Part shown: positions 53,465 through 62,829 of the stretch, in pieces
Layout: each line of letters starts with the position of its first letter
Numbering within the stretch: position 1 is the stretch's first letter
Origin: Janibacter sp. Soil728
GTDB lineage: Bacteria; Actinomycetota; Actinomycetes; Actinomycetales; Dermatophilaceae
Length of the DNA stretch: 64,000 nt
Assembly: GCF_001428305.1 (NCBI RefSeq)
Contig: NZ_LMRZ01000003.1
Span: 320,225-384,224, forward strand
Direction of reading: 5' to 3'
Notes under the pieces: model-generated
The model's database searches: none
Told to the model about the DNA's origin: nothing
What the model saw: only the letters and a program-made list of their open reading frames with translations
Position numbers and translations under genes: made by a program

Positions 53465-53574
53465 GCGACGCCCTCTGCTACTTTGGCCACTCCTTCGGGC
53501 AGGGCGGACGGACATGCAGTCACGACAGTGCGGGTGGGCCGCGCGCCACCCCCTCATGAAGACGGACCCCCTCG

Positions 53575-54789
53575 ATGGATGAGACGCACCGCGAGCAGAT
53601 GGCCAGGGCGGCGGCAGCCCTGCTGCCGAGGTCCAACGCGATCGCCGATGCCATCACCGACGAGCTGCTCGCGACCGAGGAGGCGTCCTACGGGTCGGCC
53701 GGCGACGAGGTCCGAGCCGATCTGCGCGCCAGCATCCGTGCCCACATCCGCGACGGAATCCTCATGCTGGCCGACCAGCCGGAGGCGCGCCGCAAGGCCG
53801 TCGACCTGTGGCGCGAGACCGGGCAACGACGAGCCCGGCAGGGTGTTCCCCTCGCGGTCGTGCTGCACTCGTACACCCTCGGCACCCGGCTGCTGTGGGA
53901 CGCACTGGTGGAGAGCGGCCAGACGCTGGGTGTCGATCCCGCGGCCCTCCTGAGCACCGGCCAGACCTTGTGGAGCGACCTCGACACCCAGAGCCAGATC
54001 GTGCGGGAGAGGTACCGCCGCGAGGAGCTGGCGCTGCACGATCAGGACGCAGCCCGGGTGGAGGAGGTGCTCTCCGCGCTGCTGCAGGGTCGCGGCTCCG
54101 ACCCTGAGTTCGCCGCCGAGGCGCGCCGTGTGCTCGGTCTGGGCGCCGACTCCGAGTTGTTGTGCCTCGTGTGGCTCCCCCGTCAGCAACTCTCCTCCCC
54201 CTCGCTCGCGAGCGAGCGCCTGCTGAACGCGGGCTACACGTCCTGCTGGTGGATGCACGGGGAGCATGCCGTGGGGATCGCGTCGGGATCCCCAGACGAC
54301 TGGGGCCGGTTGCGGGAGGTCATGGCGCGCTCCGTGAGAGGCCGCGTGGGCACCGCCACCTGCCGGGACGGTCTGACCGGGGTCGTCGCCGCCTATCACC
54401 ACGCGCTGACCGCGGCCACGACCCTTTCCCCGTCGAGCGACGGCGTCGCCGACATCGTCGACCACCTGCCGGAGGCCATCGTCGCAGGGAGCCCCGAGCT
54501 GGCCTCCCTCCTCGTCGAGGAGACGATCGCGCCCGTGCTGCACCTGACGGGAGCGACCCGTCAGGCGCTGCTGGAGACCCTCGGCGCCGCGGTGCGTCAC
54601 GGCGGCTCCGCGTCCGGAGCGGCCGAGGCCCTCGTCTGCCACCGCAACACGGTCCTCTACCGGATGAAGCGCATCGAGGGCCTCACCGGCTACTCGTTCG
54701 ACGTCCCCCGGGACCGACTGATGCTCACTCTGGCCTGGCTTGCCATCCGAAGGGGCGAGGCGCTCGAGCCCGAGCGCTCCACTCCGTAG
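53575..54789 (+). CDS. PucR-family transcriptional regulator
   Basis: 404 residues: an N-terminal sensor-like helical domain (about 1-160, RsbRD/GGDEF-less PucR type), a middle domain, and a C-terminal PucR helix-turn-helix with ALVCHRNTVLYRMKRIEGLTG (key part HRNTVLYRMKRIEGLTG). PucR proteins respond to purines, amino acids or amines. Divergent from the Liv importer, so likely its regulator, activating when the substrate is present. Confidence 0.86.
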   Translation: MDETHREQMARAAAALLPRSNAIADAITDELLATEEASYGSAGDEVRADLRASIRAHIRDGILMLADQPEARRKAVDLWRETGQRRARQGVPLAVVLHSYTLGTRLLWDALVESGQTLGVDPAALLSTGQTLWSDLDTQSQIVRERYRREELALHDQDAARVEEVLSALLQGRGSDPEFAAEARRVLGLGADSELLCLVWLPRQQLSSPSLASERLLNAGYTSCWWMHGEHAVGIASGSPDDWGRLREVMARSVRGRVGTATCRDGLTGVVAAYHHALTAATTLSPSSDGVADIVDHLPEAIVAGSPELASLLVEETIAPVLHLTGATRQALLETLGAAVRHGGSASGAAEALVCHRNTVLYRMKRIEGLTGYSFDVPRDRLMLTLAWLAIRRGEALEPERSTP

Positions 54790-54799
54790 GGTCACAGCC

Positions 54800-55957
54800 A
54801 TGACCGAACCCTTGGTGACCCGGATGCGACCCTTCGGCGAGACGATCTTCGCCACCATGTCGGCGCTCGCGCTCGAGCACGACGCGGTGAACCTCGGCCA
54901 GGGCTTCCCCGACACCGACGGCCCGAGCGAGGTCCTCGAGGCCGCCCGCCAGGCGATCTCCTCGGGACACAACCAGTACCCGCCGTCGATCGGGATCCCG
55001 GCGCTGCGAGAGGCGATCGCCGATCACCAGGCGCACCACCACTCCCTTCGCCCGGACCCGGCGGACGAGGTGCTCGTGACCTCGGGGGCGACCGAGGCGA
55101 TCGCCGCCTCGATCCTCGGCCTCGTCTCCCCCGGCGACGAGGTCGTCGTGCTCGAGCCCTCCTACGACAGCTACTCGGCCGTCATCGCGCTCGCCGGCGG
55201 GGTCAAGCGGTCCGTGCCGCTGCGCTGGCCGGACCTCTCCCTCGATGCCGGCGACCTGGCCGCCGCCTTCTCCGAGCGCACCCGCGTCGTCATCGTCAAC
55301 AGTCCGCACAACCCGACCGGCAAGGTCTTCACCCTCGAGGAGCTGGAGGTCATCGCCGATCTCGCGCGTCGCCACGACGCCTGGGTGATCAGCGACGAGG
55401 TCTACGAGCACCTGACCTTCGGGGTGACGCACACACCGATCGCCACCTTGCCCGGGATGTGGGAGCGCACGCTGACGATCGGGTCGGCGGGCAAGTTCTT
55501 CTCCGTCACGGGGTGGAAGGTCGGCTGGCTCAGTGGGCCGGCCGAGCTCGTGCGGGCCGCGCAGGTGGTCCGTCAGTACCTGACCTTCACGACCGCGTCC
55601 CCCCTCCAGCACGCCGTCGCCCACGCCTTGCGGATGGGACCCCGGCCGCTCGAGGACCTGCGCGACTCGCTGCGCGCCCGGCACGACCTCCTCGTCGCGG
55701 GCCTGAGTGCGGCGGGGCTTGCAGTGCGCCCCTCGCAGGGCACCTACTTCGTCGTGGCGGATGCCGCGCCACTCGGCGTCACCGATGCCCTCCAGTGGTG
55801 CCTGGACCTGCCGGCCGCCGCCGGGGTCGCGGCGGTACCGGTCTCCGTCTTCTGCGACGACCCGAGCGACACGGCCACGCTCGTGCGCTTCGCCTTCTGC
55901 AAGAAGGACGAGGTGCTCGAAGAGGCGTGCCGACGGCTGGCCGCCTTCACCGGCTGA
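54800..55957 (+). CDS. PLP-dependent aminotransferase class I/II
   Basis: 385 residues. NLGQGFPDTDGPSEV, VTSGATEAIAASILG, NSPHNPTGKVFT and the PLP lysine in SAGKFFSVTGWKVGW are the kynurenine-oxoglutarate/methionine aminotransferase (YbdL, DapC-like) pattern. The longer open frame upstream lies inside the PucR gene; ATG at 54800 follows that stop by 10 nt. It may act on an imported amino acid or supply N-succinyl-diaminopimelate; the reaction is not certain. Confidence 0.85.
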   Translation: MTEPLVTRMRPFGETIFATMSALALEHDAVNLGQGFPDTDGPSEVLEAARQAISSGHNQYPPSIGIPALREAIADHQAHHHSLRPDPADEVLVTSGATEAIAASILGLVSPGDEVVVLEPSYDSYSAVIALAGGVKRSVPLRWPDLSLDAGDLAAAFSERTRVVIVNSPHNPTGKVFTLEELEVIADLARRHDAWVISDEVYEHLTFGVTHTPIATLPGMWERTLTIGSAGKFFSVTGWKVGWLSGPAELVRAAQVVRQYLTFTTASPLQHAVAHALRMGPRPLEDLRDSLRARHDLLVAGLSAAGLAVRPSQGTYFVVADAAPLGVTDALQWCLDLPAAAGVAAVPVSVFCDDPSDTATLVRFAFCKKDEVLEEACRRLAAFTG

Positions 55958-56044
55958 TCCACAGGTCGATCGCCCCCTCCGCTCCCGTCCACAGGCCGGG
56001 CTCGTGGCGCAGCCGGTCCGGACGAAGGGCGGACGCTGGGCACC

Positions 56045-56539
56045 ATGATCAGCGCACCCTTCCTCGCCCTCCTCTTCGCGGGAGCCCTCGTCGGGCCGCC
56101 ACCACAGACGGCCGAGGCTCGGTGGTCGTGGCCGGTGGGAGGCGGCACCCGACCAGCGCTTGTCGCCCCCTTCGACGCACCGGAGGAGCAGTGGGGACCC
56201 GGCCATCGGGGCATCGACCTCACGGCAGCCGTGGGCGAGAGCGTCACGTCCGTCGACACCGGGGTGGTGACACATCGCGGTCGCATCGCCGGGCGAGGAA
56301 CCGTGACCGTGACGCACACGAGCGGGGTCCGCAGCACCTACGAGCCGGTCGACTCGACCGCTCGGGTGGGCGACCACGTCGAGCAGGGCGAGGCCATCGG
56401 CCGGGTCGGTGAGGAGGCTGGTCACTGCTCCCCCGCGACCTGCCTGCACCTCGGCGCCAAGCGGGGTCCGACCTATCTGGATCCCCTGACCTTCTTCGGC
56501 GCCCGGCGGGTCATCCTGCTGCCGGTGCCCTCGGTCTGA
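56045..56539 (+). CDS. M23-family peptidoglycan metallopeptidase, short
   Basis: 164 residues with an N-terminal hydrophobic signal (about 1-20), then a LytM/lysostaphin domain with zinc ligands in GHRGIDL (H about 58, D about 62) and LHLGAKRG (His at about 138-139). It would cleave peptide cross-links outside the cell. This gene usually sits between rpsB and xerC in actinobacteria; here rpsB is 7.8 kb away because the Liv-PucR-aminotransferase group intervenes. Confidence 0.83.
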   Translation: MISAPFLALLFAGALVGPPPQTAEARWSWPVGGGTRPALVAPFDAPEEQWGPGHRGIDLTAAVGESVTSVDTGVVTHRGRIAGRGTVTVTHTSGVRSTYEPVDSTARVGDHVEQGEAIGRVGEEAGHCSPATCLHLGAKRGPTYLDPLTFFGARRVILLPVPSV

Positions 56540-56552
56540 CCTCGTCCCCGCC

Positions 56553-56599
56553 GGTGGAGGTGCACCCGCCGACGAATCGTCCGCGCGTCGACCTCCACC
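56553..56599. repeat. GGTGGAGGT element, copy 3 (hairpin)
   Basis: Arms GGTGGAGGT (56553-56561) and ACCTCCACC (56591-56599), with GCACCCGCCGACGAATCG in the loop. It lies 13 nt past the M23 stop and 5 nt from the xerC stop, so it can serve both convergent genes. Confidence 0.75.
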
Positions 56600-56604
56600 C
56601 ACGG

Positions 56605-57549
56605 TCAGGCGCGCGGGTGCGCCTGACCGTAGCTGCGGCGCAGCCGGTCGAGGGAGACGTGGGTGTAGATCTGGGTGGTGGCCAGGGAGGAGTGGCCGAG
56701 CAGCTCCTGGACCATCCGCAGATCGGCCCCACCCTCGAGCAGGTGGGTCGCCGCCGAGTGGCGCAGCCCGTGCGGTCCGACGTCCGGGGCGTCGGGGACG
56801 TGCGCGAGGAGTGCGTGGACGACCTCGCGCACCTGCCGAGGGTCGACCCGACGACCACGACGCCCCAGGAAGAGGGCCGGTCCCGAGGCGGCCGTGACCA
56901 CCCGTGGGCGCCCCCGCTCGAGCCAATCCCCCAGCGCCTCGTCCGCGGGTGCCCCGTAGGGGACGATCCGCTCCTTGCGTCCCTTGCCGAAGACCCGCAC
57001 CACCCGGCGCGCGCGGTCGGCGTCATCGACGTCGAGACCGGTCAGCTCGCCGACGCGGATACCCGTCGCGTACAGCATCTCGAGCACCGCTCGGTTGCGC
57101 AGGTGGATCGGGTCGTCGTCGTCCGCCGCGACCGCGGCGACGTCGAGCACGCTCGTCGCGCTCTCGCGGCTGAGGACGTCCGGCAGGGTGCGCTGACGCT
57201 TGGGTGAGGCCAGCCGCAGCGCCGGGTCCGTCTCGAGCCGGGCGGTGCGACGTGCCCAGGCGAAGAAGGTCCGGACTGCCGCGGACCGTCTGGACAGTGT
57301 GGCGCGAGCGGCGCCGGCGGCGGCGAGGGTGCCGAGCCAGGCCCGCAGCTGCTGCAGGGTGATGTCGCCGAGAGCGTCGCTGCCGTCGCGCGCACACCAG
57401 GTGAGACAGGCACGTGCGTCGGCCGCGTAGGCCCGAATCGTGTGCTCGGACCGATCACGCTCATGCTCCAGATGGGCGACGAAGTCGTCGACGCAGCCCG
57501 TCACCCAGGTAGGGGTGGGCGTCTCCTGCGGCGTCTGCGTCGTGCTCAC
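56605..57549 (-). CDS. xerC: Tyrosine recombinase XerC
   Basis: 314 residues. Core-binding domain to about 120, then the catalytic domain with Arg in TGIRVGEL, Lys in GKGRKERIV, HGLRHS (HxxR), LGHSSLATTQIYTHVS with the last His and the nucleophile Tyr. It resolves chromosome dimers at dif together with XerD. The conserved place between dprA and the M23 gene makes this the housekeeping enzyme and not a prophage integrase. Confidence 0.93.
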   Translation of the reverse strand: MSTTQTPQETPTPTWVTGCVDDFVAHLEHERDRSEHTIRAYAADARACLTWCARDGSDALGDITLQQLRAWLGTLAAAGAARATLSRRSAAVRTFFAWARRTARLETDPALRLASPKRQRTLPDVLSRESATSVLDVAAVAADDDDPIHLRNRAVLEMLYATGIRVGELTGLDVDDADRARRVVRVFGKGRKERIVPYGAPADEALGDWLERGRPRVVTAASGPALFLGRRGRRVDPRQVREVVHALLAHVPDAPDVGPHGLRHSAATHLLEGGADLRMVQELLGHSSLATTQIYTHVSLDRLRRSYGQAHPRA

Positions 57550-57595
57550 CCCACCACCGTCCCACGAGCCCGGCCGACCCCGACGGAGCGACCCG

Positions 57596-58783
57596 TCACG
57601 ACGGCCCGGGTCCTCGACGCCAGCCGCCCTCGTCGTCCTGTCCCGCCCACCCCTCCAAGGACATCACCGACAGCTCGGCGAGCACCTCCTCCACGGGGAG
57701 GACGAGCTCGTGGGCAACTGCGCCCGGGGACCGGCCCGAGCGAGCGCTGAGCAGGTCGTGGATGCGTCGTTGCGCAGTCGTCATGGCATCGAGCTCCCGC
57801 GCCGGTCCCAGCTGCTCGACCGGCTGATCGAGCGCATCACCGACGCGCGCGGCCAGGGCGAGCACGTCTGCGGCGTCGGTCACCAGTGAGGCGCGCCCCT
57901 TCTGGATCCACTCGTGGCAGCCGGCCGAGGACATCTGCGTCACCGGTCCGGGGACGGCCCCGACGGGCCGTCCGAGCGACTCCGCCCAGCCCGCGGTGTT
58001 GAGCGAGCCCGAGCGCAGCCCCGCCTCCACGACGATGGTGGCCGCCCCGAGCGCGGCGATGATCCGGTTGCGAGCCAGGAACCGGTGACGCATGGCCACC
58101 GTGCCGGTCGCCAGCTCCGTGACGACCACCCCACGCTCGGCCACGGCGTCGATGAGACGTCGGTTGCCTTCCGGGTAGGCACGGTCAGGACCGCAGGGCA
58201 GCACCGCGATGGCGGAGCCGTCCACCGCCAGCGCCCCTTGGTGGGCGGCGGCATCGATGCCGTACGCCGCCCCCGACACAACGGACCAGGAGCGATGGGC
58301 CAGACCTGCCCCGAGCTCGCGGGCGATGGCCTCGCCGTAGCCCGTGCTCGCGCGCGAGCCCACGACGGCGACGGCCCGGGCGGCGAGATCGCCGAGGCAG
58401 CCCTGCCCGCGCACGTGGAGCAGATGTGGCTCGATGTCCGGGTGGGACAGGCTCGACGGCCAGTCGGCGTCACCGGGGATGACCACCCTCGCTCCCCGTC
58501 GGGTCACCCGGTCCAGCTCGGCCTCGACATCGACGGCGGCCACGTGGGCCCGGGCGCTCGAGCACCGGGGCAGATCGTCATCGACGAGGCGGTGCCAGGC
58601 CTCGACATGGCCGATGCGCATCACCTCGCCCAGCAGCTCCAGGCGAGCATCGCTGGCCCGCTCGCGGCGATGCTCCAGCACCCGCGACCACGCGACCCTG
58701 GCACGTCGCTCGTCGGTCCCCACCTGCGCGTGCGCCCGGGCCACCTCGGCCGGGTTGGGCTGGGAACCGCCCCGCCTGCTCAT
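57596..58783 (-). CDS. dprA: DNA-processing protein DprA
   Basis: 395 residues: N-terminal helical domain, Rossmann domain with VVGSRASTGYG and SGAAYGIDAAAHQGAL (SGxAxGID motif), GSLNTAGWAESLGRPVGAVPGP, and a C-terminal winged helix (about 335-395). DprA binds incoming single strands and loads RecA in natural transformation. GTGA/ATGA-type overlap (4 bp) with comM makes a competence-related pair. Its presence is general in bacteria and does not prove competence. Confidence 0.94.
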   Translation of the reverse strand: MSRRGGSQPNPAEVARAHAQVGTDERRARVAWSRVLEHRRERASDARLELLGEVMRIGHVEAWHRLVDDDLPRCSSARAHVAAVDVEAELDRVTRRGARVVIPGDADWPSSLSHPDIEPHLLHVRGQGCLGDLAARAVAVVGSRASTGYGEAIARELGAGLAHRSWSVVSGAAYGIDAAAHQGALAVDGSAIAVLPCGPDRAYPEGNRRLIDAVAERGVVVTELATGTVAMRHRFLARNRIIAALGAATIVVEAGLRSGSLNTAGWAESLGRPVGAVPGPVTQMSSAGCHEWIQKGRASLVTDAADVLALAARVGDALDQPVEQLGPARELDAMTTAQRRIHDLLSARSGRSPGAVAHELVLPVEEVLAELSVMSLEGWAGQDDEGGWRRGPGPS

Positions 58784-60330
58784 GCCGCCACCGCGCCCTG
58801 GGTCCGGTACATGAGGGCGAGGCCCACGTCCGCAGGACTCGGTGTCGGACGGCCGTTGAGGTCAGCGCTCGTCCAGGCCAGGCGCAGGACACGGTCATAG
58901 CCCCGCAGGGTCACCTGGCCGAGGTCGAGAGCGCGGTCCAGGGTCGCGGTCGTGGCGGAAGGGAGCCGCCACGGTGCACGACGCAGGACCGGGCCCGGCA
59001 CCTGGCTGTTGAGCTGCCACCCGTGCGCCTCCCACCGGCGACCCTGGGCGGCGCGCGCGAGCAGCACTCGCTCGGCCACCGCTGCACTCGAGTCCGAGGG
59101 GGCCTCGTGCAGCTCGGCCAGGCTGACCTTGGGCACCTGCACCTGGATGTCGACACGATCGAGCAGCGGTCCGCTCAACCGGGCCGCATACGCACGCCGC
59201 TCGGTCGGCCGGCAACGGCAGAGCAGTCCCTTGCCATGGCCCTCCCCGCAGGGGCACGGGTTGGCAGCCAGCACGAGCTGCACCCGCGCCGGGTAGACCA
59301 CCTGCTCACGGGCCCTGGCGATGACCACCTGCCCTGACTCCAGTGGTTGACGCAGCGCCTGCAGCACCGCGCCGCCGAACTCTGCTGCCTCGTCCAGGAA
59401 GAGCACCCCGTGGTGCGCCTGGGACACCGCGCCGGGCAGCACGACTCCTGTCCCGCCACCCACGAGGGCCGCGACGCTGGCCGAGTGGTGCGGGGCGACG
59501 AAGGGAGGCTGCAGGTCGATGCCCGAGGTCGGCATCGCACCGACGAGCGAGCGCACCGCGAGGGTCTGCAGGGCCTGCTCCCGGGTCAGCGGCGGCAGGA
59601 TCGTCACCAGCCTCTCGGCGAGCATCGTCTTGCCCGACCCAGGAGGACCGTTGAGCAGGACATGGTGCCCGCCCGCAGCCGCCAGCATGAGCGCCGCCCG
59701 CGCCTCGTGCTGACCGGAGACATCAGCGAGGTCCAGTCGTCGCCCGCCGATCTCGCCGCCAGGGACCGAGGGCGGGGCGACGGCCGCCTCGGGGAAGCTG
59801 CCGCCGCGCGCCGTCTGCCCGTAACCGCGCACGAGTTCCTCCACAGTCTGCGCGGTGCAGACGCGCACACCCTCGACCAGTTGGGCCTCCGCCACGTCGT
59901 CGGGAGCGACGACCACCTGCTCGCAGCCCGCACGCTGTGCCGCGAGGACGGCCGGCAGCACGCCGGCGACATGGCGCAGTCGTCCGTCGAGGCCGAGCTC
60001 GGCCAGGTGTGCGACAGGGCGCACCGCATCTGCCGGTAGCTCACCGCAGGCGGCGAGTGCCGCCACCGCGATGCCGAGGTCGAAGCCGGTGCCGTGCTTG
60101 GGGATCGCTGCCGGTGACAGGTTGAAGGTCAGCTGGCGTGAGTTGAGGGAGAATCCTGCAGAGATCGTGGCCGCACGTACCCGCTGCGGGGCCTGGCGCA
60201 GGGCGGTGTCGGGCAGCCCGCTGATCTCGAAGGAGGGTAGCCCCTGGCCCACGTGGCACTCGATGTCGACGAGGTGTCCGGAGATGCCGCGCAGGGCGAC
60301 ACCACGGGTCACACCGACGCTCATCGTCAC
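58780..60330 (-). CDS. comM: YifB/ComM-family Mg-chelatase-like AAA ATPase
   Basis: 516 residues: N-terminal Lon-like fold (GHLVDIECHVGQGLPSFEI), AAA core with Walker A GPPGSGKTM, Walker B GVLFLDEAAEF, and a zinc-type cluster NPCPCGEGHGKGLLCRC. ComM is a hexameric helicase that promotes branch migration in natural transformation. GTG at 60330 lies in a GTGA overlap with yraN; ATG at 60324 is possible. Confidence 0.94.
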   Translation of the reverse strand: MTMSVGVTRGVALRGISGHLVDIECHVGQGLPSFEISGLPDTALRQAPQRVRAATISAGFSLNSRQLTFNLSPAAIPKHGTGFDLGIAVAALAACGELPADAVRPVAHLAELGLDGRLRHVAGVLPAVLAAQRAGCEQVVVAPDDVAEAQLVEGVRVCTAQTVEELVRGYGQTARGGSFPEAAVAPPSVPGGEIGGRRLDLADVSGQHEARAALMLAAAGGHHVLLNGPPGSGKTMLAERLVTILPPLTREQALQTLAVRSLVGAMPTSGIDLQPPFVAPHHSASVAALVGGGTGVVLPGAVSQAHHGVLFLDEAAEFGGAVLQALRQPLESGQVVIARAREQVVYPARVQLVLAANPCPCGEGHGKGLLCRCRPTERRAYAARLSGPLLDRVDIQVQVPKVSLAELHEAPSDSSAAVAERVLLARAAQGRRWEAHGWQLNSQVPGPVLRRAPWRLPSATTATLDRALDLGQVTLRGYDRVLRLAWTSADLNGRPTPSPADVGLALMYRTQGAVAA

Positions 60331-60704
60331 GCCCCCACGACATGGGTGACGGCGTAGTTGCCCGCGGGGTCACGGTGCAGGGCGACGATGTCGATGCGCA
60401 CCCCGCGGGAGGAGACCTCGTGCTCCGCGAGCCATCGTCCGGCGAGCCGCCGCAGTCGACTCATCTTGGCCCGGGTGATGGCCTCTATCGGCTCACCGAA
60501 GGCGCGGCTGCGCCGAGTCTTGACCTCGCAGACGACGATGGTGTCCCCGTCGCGCAGGACCAGGTCGATCTCCCCCGTGCTGCACCGCCAGTTGCGGTCC
60601 AGCACCTGCATGCCGGCTCGCGTCAGATGGCGCTCGGCAAAGGCCTCACCATCGGCTCCCACGCTGGCTCGTGTGGGCTGCGCATCGATCCTCGTGCGGG
60701 TCAT
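60327..60704 (-). CDS. YraN/UPF0102-family endonuclease-like protein
   Basis: 125 residues with the restriction-endonuclease-like core GEIDLVLRDGDTIVVCEVKTR (active-site pattern E..D..ExK) and HLTRAGMQVLDRNWRC before it. ATG at 60704 has GGAGG 9 nt upstream. Function is not established; it is conserved beside comM and dprA and is presumed to process DNA. Confidence 0.9.
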   Translation of the reverse strand: MTRTRIDAQPTRASVGADGEAFAERHLTRAGMQVLDRNWRCSTGEIDLVLRDGDTIVVCEVKTRRSRAFGEPIEAITRAKMSRLRRLAGRWLAEHEVSSRGVRIDIVALHRDPAGNYAVTHVVGA

Positions 60705-60809
60705 CGGTGACCACCTCCGACACCCAGTCAAGGGCCGCAGAACGGTGGTCGGGAGTCCCCTCGTCGAGCTGGGGACGACGCTGAGCTCAGGGGTGGGGCT
60801 GTGGACCGG

Positions 60810-61124
60810 TCAGAAGCCGCCCTCTGGCATCTCCAGCTCGGACTTGGCGAGCTCCTCGACGTTGACGTCCTTGAAGGTGACCACCCGCACCTGCTTGGCA
60901 AAGCGCGCCGGCCGGTAGATGTCCCACACCCAGGCGTCCTGCATCGTCACCTCGAAGTAGACCTCGACGCCCTCGCCGCGCACCGTGACGTCCACGCTGT
61001 TGGCCAGGTAAAAACGCCGCTCGGTCTCGACGACGTGGCTGAAGAGGTGCACGACGTCGCGGTACTCGCGGTAGAGCGCCAGCTCCATCTCGGTCTCGTA
61101 CTTCTCAAGGTCCTCCGAGCTCAC
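60810..61124 (-). CDS. DUF2469 protein
   Basis: 104 residues, the family length. Acidic N-terminus [22 protein letters not shown], then [13 protein letters not shown] and [20 protein letters not shown]. It is an actinobacterial signature protein with unknown function, always beside rnhB. Its start overlaps the rnhB stop by 4 bp. Confidence 0.92.
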   Translation of the reverse strand: MSSEDLEKYETEMELALYREYRDVVHLFSHVVETERRFYLANSVDVTVRGEGVEVYFEVTMQDAWVWDIYRPARFAKQVRVVTFKDVNVEELAKSELEMPEGGF

Positions 61125-61903
61125 CGGGACCTCCCTTCGCTCACCGTGTCGGCGAGGAGGTGGCCCTCGACCGATCCGTCCACATCATCTCCCACCGAGG
61201 TGCTGCCACCAGCAGCCGGGGTCACGCCCGGGAGCGACCAGGACCGTCGATGCTCGACGCACGGCCCGTGCACCCGCAGGGCGTCCATGTGGACGCTCGC
61301 CGAGTAGCCCTTGTTGTCCGCCCAGCCGTAGTGGGGGTGGACGCTCGCGAGCTCCACCATCTGCTGGTCCCGCTCGACCTTGGCCAGGACGCTGGCGGCA
61401 GCGACGCTGCTGCACCGCATGTCGGCCTTGATCATCGTGCGCACCGGTGGGATCGATGCCCCGCTCCCGAGCTCGGCGAAGAGGCCGGCCTCCTGCGGGT
61501 CGGTCAACCAGTCGTGGTTGCCGTCGAGCAGCACGAGGTCGGGGACGACGTCCAGCTGCGCCAACGCCCGCGTCCCCGCGAGACGCAGTGCGGCGATGAT
61601 GCCGACCTCGTCGATCTCGGCCGGCAGGGCATGGCCCACGGCGTGCGCGAGCGCCCACCGCCGCAGGCGAGGGACCATCGCCACCCGGGCCGCGGGGGTC
61701 AGCAGCTTGGAGTCGCGCACGCCGGCAGGAGCGGTGCGGCAGGTCTCGTCGATGACGACGACCCCGACGCTCACCGGGCCCGCCAACGAGCCCCGCCCCA
61801 CTTCGTCCATCCCGGCGAGCACACGGTGCCCGGCCCGCTGCAGCTCACGCTCGACGCGCAGGCTGGGGCGCCCCGAACGGGTGGCTCGACGGTCGGTCGT
61901 CAC
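61121..61903 (-). CDS. rnhB: Ribonuclease HII
   Basis: 260 residues. [16 protein letters not shown] carries the first acidic pair (DE), [12 protein letters not shown] the third Asp, and [19 protein letters not shown] the fourth. It removes RNA in RNA-DNA hybrids, including single ribonucleotides. The 40-residue C-terminal tail past the fold is low complexity. It overlaps lepB by 4 bp. Confidence 0.94.
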   Translation of the reverse strand: MTTDRRATRSGRPSLRVERELQRAGHRVLAGMDEVGRGSLAGPVSVGVVVIDETCRTAPAGVRDSKLLTPAARVAMVPRLRRWALAHAVGHALPAEIDEVGIIAALRLAGTRALAQLDVVPDLVLLDGNHDWLTDPQEAGLFAELGSGASIPPVRTMIKADMRCSSVAAASVLAKVERDQQMVELASVHPHYGWADNKGYSASVHMDALRVHGPCVEHRRSWSLPGVTPAAGGSTSVGDDVDGSVEGHLLADTVSEGRSR

Positions 61904-62721
61904 GACGAGTGCAGCTCGCGCACCGGCAGGCCGAGGGAGCGGTTGCTCCCCGCGTCCGGCACCTGGGAGAAGACATCGTCGTGGGTCGACAGGCGCCCCG
62001 TGCGGTCAAAGGGCCACACGGTGACGACGGCCTTGCCGACGACGAGATCGAGGGGCACGGATCCGTCGCTGCCGGTGCCACCGGGGTCGTGGTAACGAGA
62101 GTCCGAGGAGTCGCTGCGGTTGTCGCCCATGACCCACATACGGCCGCTGGGCACCGTGATGTCGAACTCCATGTCGCTCGGGTTGACTCCGGGCTTGAGG
62201 TAGGCGGACTCCTCGACGGGTTCGCCGTTGACGAGCAGGCGGCCCTCGGCGTCGCAGCACTGCACGTGGTCCCCGGGCATGCCGATGACTCGCTTGATGA
62301 GGTGTCCCTCCGAGGTGTCGGGCAGCAGGCCGACGAACATCATCGCGTCTCGCAGGCCGTTGAGCACGGCACCGCGGTTGGTCACCTGGACGGGGCTGAG
62401 CCAGTCACCCGGGTCGGCGAAGACCACGACGTCACCCCGCTTGAGCTCGAAGGGGCCCGGAGTGAGCTTGGAGACGACGACCCGGTCACCCACGAGCAGC
62501 GTGTTCTGCATCGACTCGCTCGGGATGAAGAAGGCCTGGATGAGGAAGGTCTTGACGACGAAGGAGAGGGTCAGCGCCATCGCGAGGACGACGACGGTCT
62601 CCCGCACGGCACCCCCCAGCCGCGCTCCGGCGCCCCGCTCATCACGGACCCTCTCCTCGCGGGCACGGTCCTTGTGAGAGTCCTCGGCCTCTGCGTGAGC
62701 CGAATCAGGATCGTGTGCCAC
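61900..62721 (-). CDS. lepB: Signal peptidase I
   Basis: 273 residues: a 40-residue charged cytoplasmic N-terminus, one helix (about 45-65), catalytic Ser in [11 protein letters not shown], catalytic Lys in [13 protein letters not shown], and the [12 protein letters not shown] box. It cleaves signal peptides of exported proteins. A second lepB lies 108 bp upstream in the same direction. Confidence 0.94.
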   Translation of the reverse strand: MAHDPDSAHAEAEDSHKDRAREERVRDERGAGARLGGAVRETVVVLAMALTLSFVVKTFLIQAFFIPSESMQNTLLVGDRVVVSKLTPGPFELKRGDVVVFADPGDWLSPVQVTNRGAVLNGLRDAMMFVGLLPDTSEGHLIKRVIGMPGDHVQCCDAEGRLLVNGEPVEESAYLKPGVNPSDMEFDITVPSGRMWVMGDNRSDSSDSRYHDPGGTGSDGSVPLDLVVGKAVVTVWPFDRTGRLSTHDDVFSQVPDAGSNRSLGLPVRELHSS

Positions 62722-62829
62722 GGGTCTCTTCCTCTAGCGCGCCCGGCAGGTCGGGCATCTCGGCCCCCAGTATGCGCGCTCGCGGTCCTCGCGGACGTGA
62801 GCACGGGGCCCGTGTCCTGACGACCCTGC

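Noticed and set aside
56605-57549. Phage or integron integrase
   Set aside because: The recombinase is in the conserved xerC place between dprA and the M23 gene, with no phage genes or attachment repeats nearby.
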